DNA of 64,000 nt, taken from the NCBI RefSeq assembly GCF_004151235.1, contig NZ_JUIV01000013.1, positions 62,001-126,000 of the forward strand. The letters are read 5' to 3'. The DNA comes from Flavobacterium anhuiense. GTDB lineage: Bacteria; Bacteroidota; Bacteroidia; Flavobacteriales; Flavobacteriaceae. The notes under the pieces were generated by a model that worked only from the letters and a program-made list of their open reading frames with translations, searched no databases and was not told the origin of the DNA. A program made the position numbers and the translations under genes. Positions 19,124 to 27,579 of this stretch are shown piece after piece (the stretch's first letter is position 1; every line of letters starts with the position of its first letter).

Positions 19124-19663
19124 TTATTTTTTTAGCAATTGCTCTAAAGGTTTTAGCTGTTCCATGTCTATTTTTGAATTTTGCAAAACAGACATTAAGG
19201 TCATAATGTTATTCGGATTCATATCTTCGCCTAACACACGGACTACTGCAAAACCATTTTCTTTTCTGTTGGCAAAAATGACAAACTCTTTAATATTGTC
19301 GTCACTTCCAACATAGCTTACAGAAGCACCTTCTTTACCTGAACCAAACTTCATTAATTCCTGAGACTTCGGATCTTTTAATATGGCTTTTACTTTGTTT
19401 CTTTCTGTTTCAAACTCTGTTTGATTGTTCTGATCAGCTTTGAAAGCCAGAATATTCATTTTATCAAACGAATTCAGGGCTTCGTTTTGCTCTGCCGATA
19501 ATTTTGTTTTATCGACATTCAAAATATTTGGTGAAATATCCAAAGCAATAAAATCTTTTTTCTCCGAATTCTCTACAAAATATTTTTGCAGTGAAGGTTC
19601 AGAATTACAGCTTCCCAAAGTTAGAAGAGCTGTAAGTGCTAAGATGAAGATATTTGTTCTCAT
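19124..19663 (-). CDS. DUF4252 lipoprotein, second copy
   Basis: 179 residues. A lipoprotein signal peptide ends LGSC with Cys19 as the lipid anchor. The remainder shows the DUF4252 pattern shared with the upstream gene: an alternating helix/strand domain, a KSQELMKFGS region, a central GSDDNIKEFVIFANRK and a C-terminal MTLMSVLQNSKIDMEQLK helix. Function unknown. It is the last of four genes transcribed from the sigma factor, 2 bases after the other DUF4252 gene. Confidence 0.8.
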   Translation of the reverse strand: MRTNIFILALTALLTLGSCNSEPSLQKYFVENSEKKDFIALDISPNILNVDKTKLSAEQNEALNSFDKMNILAFKADQNNQTEFETERNKVKAILKDPKSQELMKFGSGKEGASVSYVGSDDNIKEFVIFANRKENGFAVVRVLGEDMNPNNIMTLMSVLQNSKIDMEQLKPLEQLLKK

Positions 19664-19665
19664 TT

Positions 19666-20193
19666 TTATTTTTTGCCTTTAGAAGCTTTCTTTAGGTCTG
19701 TACCGCCAGGAAGCTGCATTTTATCTGTTAATACTGAAATCTCGTTTAAGTCAAAATTACCAGTTAGTGATAATAAAACGGTTTCGTCATTTTTTGCACC
19801 GTCAACATACATTAAAAGTTCTTTTATCTGTGTATCTGTAGCGCCAGATTTTACCATTATTCTAACATTTTTTCCGCCATCATTTACGCGCATTAATTCT
19901 TCTAAACCGGCAGTTTTTACATATTTGTCGGCAGTAGCTTTCATGTCGGCTTCGATTTTTGGATTTTTAGTGGTGAATACTTTCAAGTAATCCAGTTTTT
20001 TGATTAGAGCAATATATTGCTGAGTCTCTTTATCAGAAGCGTCAGTTTTTACTTTACTCATTAAATCAAACATTTTTTTGTTTACAATTACTGAGGTTAC
20101 GTCATCCTGACCATCAAATTTATCAAAAGCACTTTGTGCATAAAATGTGGTTGAAACGAATGCGAAGACTAAAGTTATAATGAAATTTCTCAT
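19666..20193 (-). CDS. DUF4252 secreted protein, first copy
   Basis: 175 residues with a cleavable signal peptide (cut near YA-Q, 19/20) rather than a lipobox. It has the same DUF4252 fold as the next gene, with QIKELLMYVDGAKNDETVLL in the central part. The two paralogues therefore differ in location: this one is free in the periplasm, the next is lipid-anchored. It follows the anti-sigma-like gene by 15 bases. Confidence 0.8.
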   Translation of the reverse strand: MRNFIITLVFAFVSTTFYAQSAFDKFDGQDDVTSVIVNKKMFDLMSKVKTDASDKETQQYIALIKKLDYLKVFTTKNPKIEADMKATADKYVKTAGLEELMRVNDGGKNVRIMVKSGATDTQIKELLMYVDGAKNDETVLLSLTGNFDLNEISVLTDKMQLPGGTDLKKASKGKK

Positions 20194-20208
20194 GATTATT
20201 TTGTTTAA

Positions 20209-20670
20209 TTACTGTTTAAAGATTTTGTTTTTTGATTGTTCATATTCTTTAATGTAGTGCACACTTTCAATACCTACATTAACATTGTTTGATAATAAAG
20301 CCAAAGCTTTTTGAGTCGCTTTTAAAGCTTCTTCGGGATCATCGTAAGTTCCTAATTCGGTTTGCGAAGCTACTGCAGTAGTGTCATTTTTTTCGCTAAC
20401 AAAAAAGTAAGTTCCGATTCCAAGCAAAACAACAGCAGAAGCTGCAATCGATAACCACGCTACGTTTCGTTTCTTAGTTTGTAGTGGAATCTCATACGTC
20501 GATTTCTGTTCTCTTGCTTGAGAGAAATAGTCAAACATAGGTTTGTATTGCTCCAAATGCTGCGCAACATTTGATGAAGAAAAGTATTCTTTTAATTGAT
20601 TTTCTTCGGCAATAGAAGTTTCTCCCTGAAAGTATTTTTCTAATATCTCTTCTATTTTATTTAGTTCCAT
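20209..20670 (-). CDS. probable membrane-bound anti-sigma factor
   Basis: 153 residues. A cytoplasmic N-terminal part (about 1-65) with the start ELNKIEEILEKYFQGETS is followed by one membrane helix at about 70-91 and a 60-residue periplasmic tail. Its gene overlaps the end of the ECF sigma gene by 14 bases, which couples their translation. Size, single helix and position are those of anti-sigma factors, but there is no clear zinc-binding motif. The assignment rests on context. Confidence 0.7.
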   Translation of the reverse strand: MELNKIEEILEKYFQGETSIAEENQLKEYFSSSNVAQHLEQYKPMFDYFSQAREQKSTYEIPLQTKKRNVAWLSIAASAVVLLGIGTYFFVSEKNDTTAVASQTELGTYDDPEEALKATQKALALLSNNVNVGIESVHYIKEYEQSKNKIFKQ

Positions 20671-21166
20671 AAAGGTGTGTATTTGTCATTGATTCTCTAA
20701 TTTTTTTTCTCGCTCTCGAAAGTGCCACTCGTATTGCTGTTTCGTTCATATTTACGATTTTGGCTATTTCTTCAAATTCATATTGTTCAACATCCCGAAG
20801 CTGAATTAACAGTTGCATTTGTTCGGGCATTTCGTTTATAATTTTTTCGACCCATTCTAAACTGTCTTGGTCTTCTAATTTTTTATCTAATTGCGGTTGC
20901 CGATCGGTAAAATTATTATGGACAATTTGCAGATTACTGGCTCTTTTAGATTTTAGCTGATCGAGGCAATAGTTTTTTGTCATTGTCATAGCCAATGCTT
21001 CGACGCTATTGTAGCTTTGCAGATTATCTTTTTTGTTCCATAATTTTACCATTACTTCCTGAGTTGCATCTTCTGCTTCTTCAGTGCTGGTAAGCAATCT
21101 TTTTGCCAGACGAAAAACTTTGTCTTTAAAAGGATTTATTAATTCTATAAATACAACTTGGTTCAT
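20657..21166 (-). CDS. ECF-type RNA polymerase sigma factor
   Basis: 169 residues. Region 2 includes VFRLAKRLLTSTEEAEDATQ and the DATQEVMVKLW segment that binds the -10 element. Region 4 ends with the helix-turn-helix FEEIAKIVNMNETAIRVALS RARKK near 130-155. It is the first gene of a four-gene unit (sigma, anti-sigma, two DUF4252 proteins), so it probably controls its own operon plus other targets in response to an envelope signal. Confidence 0.92.
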   Translation of the reverse strand: MNQVVFIELINPFKDKVFRLAKRLLTSTEEAEDATQEVMVKLWNKKDNLQSYNSVEALAMTMTKNYCLDQLKSKRASNLQIVHNNFTDRQPQLDKKLEDQDSLEWVEKIINEMPEQMQLLIQLRDVEQYEFEEIAKIVNMNETAIRVALSRARKKIRESMTNTHLYGTK

Positions 21167-21334
21167 TAATCTGATGGTTAATCGTTAGCTTATATATTCA
21201 AGACGAGGCACAATTATATTTGTTACAGCAAAAAAGAAATTTTTTTTATGTAAAAAAAATACTGCTTTAACGATAAAGGTAAAGCTAAAGATACTACTTT
21301 TACGTTTATTCAGAATATAGATAACCTACACGAT

Positions 21335-22792
21335 ATGAAAACAACTTTAAAGAGCGTTCTTTTTCTCTTTTTATTCGCATTTGCTTTACAGTCTTGTGAA
21401 GATCAGGATGATGTGGCTGCACCAGCAGACTTGCAGATTAATAATTTTATCTGGAGAGGATTAAATGAAGTTTACTTATGGCAACAAGATGTTCCAAATC
21501 TAGCCGATGGACGTAATTTACAACCAGATTTCAATCAGTTTTTGAGAGGATACTCTCATCCTGAAGATTTGTTCGAAGATCTATTGAACAAACCAGTAAG
21601 CAAATATCCAAACGGAGACGCAATTGACCGTTTCAGCTGGATTGTAGAGGATTACACTGTTTTGGAGCAAGAATTAAGTGGTGTTACAAAAAATAATGGT
21701 GTTGACTTTAGGCTGAGCCGTGTGGCTGCAGGATCAAATGATGTGGTGGGTTTTGTGCGATACATTATACCAAACTCTGATGCTTCTACAAAAGCAATTA
21801 AACGTGGTGATCTATTTACAAGTGTGAACGGAACAAAACTTACGGTTTCAAATTATCAGGAATTATTGTTTAATAAGGATAGCTATACATTAAACTTAGC
21901 AGATTATAATGGAAGCAGTTATGTTTTGAATGGGAAATCGGTTGATTTGACTAAAACTGTTTTAGAAGAAAATCCAATTTTTATTAATAAAGTAATAACT
22001 TCTGGAGGTCATAAAATTGGTTATTTAATGTATAATGGATTTTATTCAAGTTATGACGATAAATTAAATCAGGCTTTTGGCGAATTAAAATCACAAGGAA
22101 TTACAGATTTGATTTTAGATCTTCGATATAATGGAGGAGGAGCGGTACCTTCTGCTATCAGACTTTCTAGTATGATTACAGGACAGTTTGATACTCAGGT
22201 TTTTGCGAAAACACAGTTTAATGCAAAGTGGATGAAAGATATGACTGCTGATGATTTGGAAAGTTTGAATTATAGGTTTGTGAATAATATTGATGGTAAA
22301 CCATTAAACAGTTTGAATTTAACTACAGTTTATATTATTACAACTGCGAGTACAGCATCTGCGAGTGAATTGGTTATTAACGGATTAAAACCTTATATCA
22401 ACGTAGTTCAAGTTGGAGAAACCACGACAGGTAAAAATGTTGGTTCGTATACAATTTATGATTCTGAAACTCTTTTTACTAAAAAGGGAATCAATCCAAA
22501 TCATAAATATGCTATGCAGCCTTTGGTTTTTAAAATTTCAAATTCTGCAGGTTTTGGAGATTATACGCAAGGTTTACAGCCTACTTATCAGCAATATGAA
22601 AAGGTTAGCACTTATGGCGTTTTAGGAGATCCTTCTGAGCCTTTGCTTAATTTAGCTATTTCTAAAATTACAGGTTCTTCTGCTAAGAGAATTTTGGATG
22701 ATTCTGCACCAAATACACCTTATTTAACAGATTCAAAAATCATTAACGGATTAAAGCATGGAATGTATTTTCAAGATGCTCCTAAAAAATAA
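21335..22792 (+). CDS. S41 family C-terminal-processing-type peptidase lipoprotein
   Basis: 485 residues. A lipobox ending LQSC places the lipid anchor at Cys21. A PDZ-like region (about 115-205, with KRGDLFTSVNG) precedes the protease core. The core has LDLRYNGGG near 261-269, the SASE motif at 342-345 and a GKNVG at 366-370. Ser342 and Lys367 are 25 residues apart, as in the Ser/Lys dyad of Tsp. It probably cleaves proteins at the outer membrane surface or in the periplasm. It is divergent from the sigma operon. Confidence 0.88.
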   Translation: MKTTLKSVLFLFLFAFALQSCEDQDDVAAPADLQINNFIWRGLNEVYLWQQDVPNLADGRNLQPDFNQFLRGYSHPEDLFEDLLNKPVSKYPNGDAIDRFSWIVEDYTVLEQELSGVTKNNGVDFRLSRVAAGSNDVVGFVRYIIPNSDASTKAIKRGDLFTSVNGTKLTVSNYQELLFNKDSYTLNLADYNGSSYVLNGKSVDLTKTVLEENPIFINKVITSGGHKIGYLMYNGFYSSYDDKLNQAFGELKSQGITDLILDLRYNGGGAVPSAIRLSSMITGQFDTQVFAKTQFNAKWMKDMTADDLESLNYRFVNNIDGKPLNSLNLTTVYIITTASTASASELVINGLKPYINVVQVGETTTGKNVGSYTIYDSETLFTKKGINPNHKYAMQPLVFKISNSAGFGDYTQGLQPTYQQYEKVSTYGVLGDPSEPLLNLAISKITGSSAKRILDDSAPNTPYLTDSKIINGLKHGMYFQDAPKK

Positions 22793-22804
22793 AATCTAAT
22801 AAAT

Positions 22805-22834
22805 AAAAAAGGCTTTCAGAGATGAAAGCCTTTT
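22805..22834. terminator. bidirectional terminator between the peptidase and the BtuG-like gene
   Basis: Arms AAAAAGGCTTTCA and TGAAAGCCTTTT between converging genes, with a T-run on the leftward strand. Confidence 0.8.
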
Positions 22835-22868
22835 CCATAAAAAAACAAAAACTAATTTTAAGTATAAA

Positions 22869-23942
22869 TTAATCGTTAAAGTAAAATCCGTTCGGACCTA
22901 CACCTACAGTTAATTCTTTTAATAAGCTTCCGCTTAAGTTATAAATATATGCTTTACTGCTTGACGCAAAATCGCCACCATCTGCAATAAAGATTCTATC
23001 ATCTTTTACAGCAAAACCGTACATTTTACCATATTCAGAAGTTGAGCTGTATTGGAAAATAGGAGTTGTAGAAGCTGATGTTGCAGTGTAGTCTATAGCA
23101 TAAACAGCAGTTTCTAGAGTATAATAAATTTTATTGTTGTAAATGTCTAGGTTTTTAACTCCGTCAAGAGCTTCAGGGAAAGTAATTTTGCTGATAGAAT
23201 TATCAGATAATTTTACTTTTACAATTTCACTTCTTTCTCCGTACGAACTTCTAATTGTGTATAAAACACCATCTTTAACTTCCATTGTGTCTGCGCCTAG
23301 ACCAATAGTTACAGAAGTTTCAAGTTTGTTTGTTGCTGGATTTACCACAAGTAATTTGTCATTATTGTAAGGTTCAGTTACATAAAGTTTATTGTTGTAA
23401 ACTTCAATATGGTTGGCAGTTGCATTTAACGCAATTGTAGATTCTACTTTGTTTGTAGCCAGGTTGATCACAGCAATAAAATCATCTGTGTTACCAGCTG
23501 GGTTTGTGCTAGATGCGTAAGTATTGGCATTAGTAACATAAGCTTTTCCGTCTTTTACAACTCCATATCTTGGTGTAATTAAGCCTGTTTCGATTTTTGC
23601 TACAAGTTTAAATGTGTATCGATTTACTACATTTATAACATTAGAACCGCCAGCAATGATATATGCTTTATCTCCATCAAAAAAGATGTTTTGAAGATAT
23701 TTTCCAATAAAATCAGAACCGTTTACAGTATTGTATACATCTTTTGTGAAAGTATTTAAATCGTCGCTAACGAAAGAAACTGAACCTCCATCAGTAAAAT
23801 TTCCCTCGTTTAAGATGAAAATTCCATTATCATAAACTCCTTTTGGATCATTAGAGGTATCGTCATTTGAGTTATCGTCATTAGAACAAGAAACAAAAAG
23901 CGAAACGCTAAGTGCTACTAAAAATAATCTAGTTAATTTCAT
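22869..23942 (-). CDS. BtuG-like beta-propeller surface lipoprotein
   Basis: 357 residues. The lipobox VSC puts the lipid at Cys19, followed by an Asp/Asn-rich spacer. The rest is made of repeated beta-propeller blades with YNNKLYVTEPYNNDKLLVV and related segments, the YncE/DUF5074 pattern. It starts 4 bases after the TonB receptor that follows a cobalamin riboswitch. In Bacteroides the equivalent propeller lipoprotein BtuG sits on BtuB and captures B12 with extreme affinity. The same role here is inferred from fold and position. Confidence 0.8.
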   Translation of the reverse strand: MKLTRLFLVALSVSLFVSCSNDDNSNDDTSNDPKGVYDNGIFILNEGNFTDGGSVSFVSDDLNTFTKDVYNTVNGSDFIGKYLQNIFFDGDKAYIIAGGSNVINVVNRYTFKLVAKIETGLITPRYGVVKDGKAYVTNANTYASSTNPAGNTDDFIAVINLATNKVESTIALNATANHIEVYNNKLYVTEPYNNDKLLVVNPATNKLETSVTIGLGADTMEVKDGVLYTIRSSYGERSEIVKVKLSDNSISKITFPEALDGVKNLDIYNNKIYYTLETAVYAIDYTATSASTTPIFQYSSTSEYGKMYGFAVKDDRIFIADGGDFASSSKAYIYNLSGSLLKELTVGVGPNGFYFND

Positions 23943-23946
23943 TATA

Positions 23947-25800
23947 TTAAAATTTAAGGTTTAAGTACAAATTAAAATTTCTTCCTGGCATTGGTCTATA
24001 TTCTAAACTTTGGTAAAATGTATTCCAAAGATTTAGAACTTGAAATCCAACTTTGAAAGAAGGTAAAAGTTTAAAATCATAATCAATTCCAATATTTGAC
24101 ACATTGTAGGAATCAACAATTTTCTCAGGATCGTTGTCAGATTGTGTATAAACAAAGCCATTATAAAGAAACTGATAATAAGCAGAAACGTTTTTTCTTG
24201 AATAGGCAACAGAAGCTGTAACTTTATTAAAAGGGACAAAAAACAATTGTTTTTTAGTCTCAACATTTTCTGAAACTGTATAAGCATAAGTAGCATTTGC
24301 TGTCACATTGTTTTTGCCAAAACTTTTTTTCCAGCCTAACAATGTTTCAGCTCCATAGCTATTTACTTTGTCTGTATTTTGTGGCATCCAAATTCCATTT
24401 GTTCCAGGAACCCATCGCAGCAAATCTTTTATTTTCATGTAATAAAAGGTCTGCGTTATGTTAAAACTGTGAAAAGTAAAAACATTTCCTATTTCTGCTT
24501 GGTAAGAACTTTCAGGTTTTAAATCTGGATTTCCGCCTTCTTCCCAATATAAATCATTAAAAGTTGGAATTCTGAAATTTCGTGACGCATTCAGTTTCAA
24601 ATTGTATAGTTTTCCAAACTGATAAGAAGAGCCCACTGAAAATAGAAGAGGAGATTTATAGTTGTCTGTAAATTCTTTGCGAACGCCAAATTCATTTTTC
24701 CAGTTAGCAGAAGCGTCTTGCTTAATAAGCAAAGCGACTGAACTTATTTCTCTTACATTATCGCCAAAACCAGAGCCGTAACCTTTAGTTCGATTATAGT
24801 CCAAAATTCCGTTTACTTGCAATGATTTGAATACTTGATATCCTACATCTGCTTTTGTGATAAAACTTTCTGTTTTTCCGTAAGTGTAAATGTTGCTCGA
24901 ATTATCTGCATAATACTGATAGTTTTCGAAAATATAAGCAGTTTTTAAATTGGGTGTAAACTTGCCGAAGTTACCGTCATACTCTAATAAATTCCGATTA
25001 AAGCCATTTACATATTTGCTTTTCATTTCCGATTCGGAAACTAAAGAAGTATTTCTATCTGTATTTGAGCTTTGGGTGTATAATTTTAGAATGTTTTTGG
25101 CATTAATTTTATAACCCGCATTGGCGCTTAGTGTAATAACATCATATTGCCCATTTTGATTCCAGCGCTGTTCGCCTTTCCAGTTATACTGATTAAGATA
25201 TTTATAATCATTAGTCGAGCTGTTTTTCGAAAGTCCGATTTGAGCACTCCATTTTTTATTAGAAATTGACGTTTTGTAATTGACTCCAATTGTATTGAAA
25301 CTGCCGTAGTCTAGTCTTAAATTATTCTCAAATCGATTAGAAAATAACAAATCGTTATTTAGATGCACCGTTCCTCCAACTGCTCCACTTCCATAAATAA
25401 CACTTCCGCCACCTGCTTTTACGCTTATAGAATTATAATCAGAACCCGAAATGGTATTAAAATCGGTACTTCCGTTCATTTGAGAATTAATATTAATTCC
25501 GTTCCAAATTACTGCTGTTTGAGAAGAAGTTGTTCCTCTAAAAGCTACCGTAGATAACATTCCACGCCCATATTCTTTAAAATAAATCGTAGAATTAAAA
25601 TTTAATAAATCGGTTAAAAGGGCTTCGTTTTTACTAATAACAGAGTCATTTAGTTTTAAAACAGATTGTGAAACCGAATAGGATTTTAAATTTTTATCTG
25701 AAACCAATACCTCTTTCAGACTGGTAATAGAATCGTTTTGCGCCGAAATAATTTGGCACATTACAAATAAACAAAAAGCAAAAAGTCGTTTTAAAGTCAT
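23947..25800 (-). CDS. btuB: TonB-dependent cobalamin receptor, BtuB-like
   Basis: 617 residues. Signal peptide cut near SA-Q (20/21); an N-terminal plug with VLKLNDSVISK and the AFRGTTSSQTAVIWNGININ segment; then a barrel of about 22 strands ending in the aromatic FNLYLNLKF. A TonB-box-like LKEVLVSD is near the mature N-terminus. The size is that of BtuB. It is preceded by a complete cobalamin riboswitch and followed by a BtuG-like lipoprotein, which makes B12 or another corrinoid the likely cargo. Confidence 0.88.
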   Translation of the reverse strand: MTLKRLFAFCLFVMCQIISAQNDSITSLKEVLVSDKNLKSYSVSQSVLKLNDSVISKNEALLTDLLNFNSTIYFKEYGRGMLSTVAFRGTTSSQTAVIWNGININSQMNGSTDFNTISGSDYNSISVKAGGGSVIYGSGAVGGTVHLNNDLLFSNRFENNLRLDYGSFNTIGVNYKTSISNKKWSAQIGLSKNSSTNDYKYLNQYNWKGEQRWNQNGQYDVITLSANAGYKINAKNILKLYTQSSNTDRNTSLVSESEMKSKYVNGFNRNLLEYDGNFGKFTPNLKTAYIFENYQYYADNSSNIYTYGKTESFITKADVGYQVFKSLQVNGILDYNRTKGYGSGFGDNVREISSVALLIKQDASANWKNEFGVRKEFTDNYKSPLLFSVGSSYQFGKLYNLKLNASRNFRIPTFNDLYWEEGGNPDLKPESSYQAEIGNVFTFHSFNITQTFYYMKIKDLLRWVPGTNGIWMPQNTDKVNSYGAETLLGWKKSFGKNNVTANATYAYTVSENVETKKQLFFVPFNKVTASVAYSRKNVSAYYQFLYNGFVYTQSDNDPEKIVDSYNVSNIGIDYDFKLLPSFKVGFQVLNLWNTFYQSLEYRPMPGRNFNLYLNLKF

Positions 25801-25842
25801 AATTTCTTCACTCTTTTTCCCGAGAGTTCGATAATTGTTACA

Positions 25843-26016
25843 AAGGCAGGTCTCCTGGCTTGCGTCTTGCTGTTTACCTTCCCATCACGCAAGGCGTGAC
25901 AGTGGTTTGTAGTTAACAGCAAGCATTCGTTTAGAACTTAGCTTACAGTTGCGGGTACAGCTCAAGAATTTACTTGATTCCCTTTTAATGTGTTTTTAAA
26001 TCAAAAACACAACCTT
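25843..26016 (-). ncRNA. cobalamin riboswitch
   Basis: On the minus strand the RNA shows the conserved blocks in order: GGTTGTGT and AAAAGGGAA near the 5' end, a GTACCCGCAACTGTAAGC block, then CACTG, GATGGGAAGG, and the GCCAGGAGACCTGCCTTTG 3' end. This is the adenosylcobalamin/cobalamin aptamer (B12 box included). It lies between cobC and the TonB receptor gene, starting 40 bases upstream of the receptor, so B12 should repress the receptor and lipoprotein. An independent promoter must lie at about 26020-26090. Confidence 0.95.
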
Positions 26017-26097
26017 AATTTGCTGCAAAGATAAAGTTAAAAATATTGATTATTCAAATTTGTTTTGCGATTCATGAAAAATTATAAATTATTTGCA

Positions 26098-26631
26098 TTA
26101 AAAATCAATTTTTATAACTTGTCCGAAATCAACTTTATTATTGAAAGCATCCTTTAAAGGCAGTAAACTCTGATGGCATAAAATACTTCTGATGATTCCG
26201 GCATGAGCAACAATAACGATTGGCTGATTTATTTTTGAAATGGTTTCAGATAAAAAATCACCAACTCTTTCATGCAGTTCAACAAAAGATTCTCCGTTTG
26301 AAACTTTGATATTTACAAAATCTTCCATCCACGGATTAAGTTCTTCCTGCGGAATTTCATTCCAGCTTTTTAATTCCCAATCTCCAAAATTCATTTCTTT
26401 TAAACGTTCGTCTTCTTGATAAGAAATGGTTTTAATATTTTTTTGAATGTGTTTTGCCAGAATAACACAACGTTTTAAAGGGCTAGAGAAAATAAATGCT
26501 TCAGAAGGAAGCTCAGAAATTATTCTTTCAAAAATTTCATCAAACGGAAGTGCAATATCAACATCAGATTGTCCGTAACAGATTCCTTTTTCGCAGATGG
26601 TTTCGGTATGACGAACTAGATAAATTTCCAT
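26098..26631 (-). CDS. cobC: alpha-ribazole phosphatase/histidine phosphatase
   Basis: 177 residues. The start at 26631 gives MEIYLVRHTE, with the catalytic His in LVRHTET; an upstream ATG at 26691 would add 20 residues without family similarity and lies inside cobS. Other landmarks are FSSPLKRC and HAGIIRS (second catalytic His). CobC removes the 5'-phosphate from alpha-ribazole-phosphate or from adenosylcobalamin-5'-phosphate in the nucleotide-loop pathway. It overlaps the 3' end of cobS by 16 bases. Confidence 0.88.
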   Translation of the reverse strand: MEIYLVRHTETICEKGICYGQSDVDIALPFDEIFERIISELPSEAFIFSSPLKRCVILAKHIQKNIKTISYQEDERLKEMNFGDWELKSWNEIPQEELNPWMEDFVNIKVSNGESFVELHERVGDFLSETISKINQPIVIVAHAGIIRSILCHQSLLPLKDAFNNKVDFGQVIKIDF

Positions 26632-27401
26632 AAAAATAAAATGCTTAAGTAAAATACAACTTCGCAAACTTGTTGCGTAGCTCCAAGACAATCTCCCGTA
26701 TAACCGTCAATCCATTTCTGGAAGTAGCGTGCTAAAAAATAGCGTGCTATAAAAACAGGAATTATAGCAAGAAGAAATTTCAAATTAAAATAAGAAAATA
26801 CAATCAGCGGAATTAAACCAAAAAAGAAAGAACCAAAAACTTCTTTCCAAGTATATTGTTTTGCAATGGGTTTACTTTTGCTCGAAGCATCTTCACGAGA
26901 ATATTCATGCGTGAAAATAATACTGATTGCTGCTAAACGACTCAAAGAATGTGCAGAAATGAATAAAAGGAAAATTAGTAAAATGTTATTAGTGAAAAGT
27001 AAAATGGATTCGGAAAGCAATTTGAATTTTAATAGAAAAAGTAAAACCAATCCGATTGCTCCATAGGCGCCAATCGCACTATCTTTCATGATCATTAAGA
27101 TTTTTTCTTTGGTCCAGCCGCCACCAAATCCATCACAGACATCAGCAAATCCGTCTTCATGAAATGCACCAGTAGTTAAAATAGAAGCAATAATCGCTAA
27201 TATAACGGCAATTTCTATTGAAAGAAAAAATGAAAAAAGATAAAAAGCCAGAAAGGAAATACTTCCAACAATCCATCCGATAAAAGGAAAATATCTCGTA
27301 GCTTTATTTAAATAATCTGGATGATGTGTAATGTTTTTTGGACATGGAATTCTGGTGTAAAACATTAAACAGGTGAAGAAAATGTGTAGTTCTTTTTTCA
27401 T
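26616..27401 (-). CDS. cobS: adenosylcobinamide-GDP ribazoletransferase
   Basis: 261 residues, an integral inner-membrane protein with about 6-7 hydrophobic segments. The metal-binding motif DGFADVCD is at 83-90, preceded by HE and followed by GFGGG. It joins alpha-ribazole (phosphate) to GDP-cobinamide, the last step of B12 assembly. It starts the cobS-cobC pair, downstream of a dispersed repeat that separates it from the bluB-cobT fusion. Confidence 0.92.
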   Translation of the reverse strand: MKKELHIFFTCLMFYTRIPCPKNITHHPDYLNKATRYFPFIGWIVGSISFLAFYLFSFFLSIEIAVILAIIASILTTGAFHEDGFADVCDGFGGGWTKEKILMIMKDSAIGAYGAIGLVLLFLLKFKLLSESILLFTNNILLIFLLFISAHSLSRLAAISIIFTHEYSREDASSKSKPIAKQYTWKEVFGSFFFGLIPLIVFSYFNLKFLLAIIPVFIARYFLARYFQKWIDGYTGDCLGATQQVCEVVFYLSILFLWKFI

Positions 27402-27428
27402 TTTTTATAATTGGTTTTCCATTGAGTA

Positions 27429-27530
27429 TGTCATTTCGACGAAGGAGAAATCGCACGCGGGTTTCCGCAATTTTTGTTGCCAAACTTTGTAGAATTTCTA
27501 GTGTGATTTCTCCTTCGTCGAAATGACAAA
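27429..27530. repeat. dispersed ~105-bp repeat with inverted ends, copy 2
   Basis: Near-perfect terminal inverted repeat, TGTCATTTCGACGAAGGAG at the left and CTCCTTCGTCGAAATGACA at the right, with an interior resembling the other copies (AGAATTTCTAGTGTGATTTC). It separates bluB-cobT from cobS. Confidence 0.85.
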
Positions 27531-27579
27531 AATGAGAATTAATCACTATGTAACATAATTGTTTTTTAGAAATACAAAA

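Noticed and set aside
27304..27546. 80-residue leftward frame between bluB-cobT and cobS
   Set aside because: It runs through the dispersed inverted-end repeat and into cobS in another frame.
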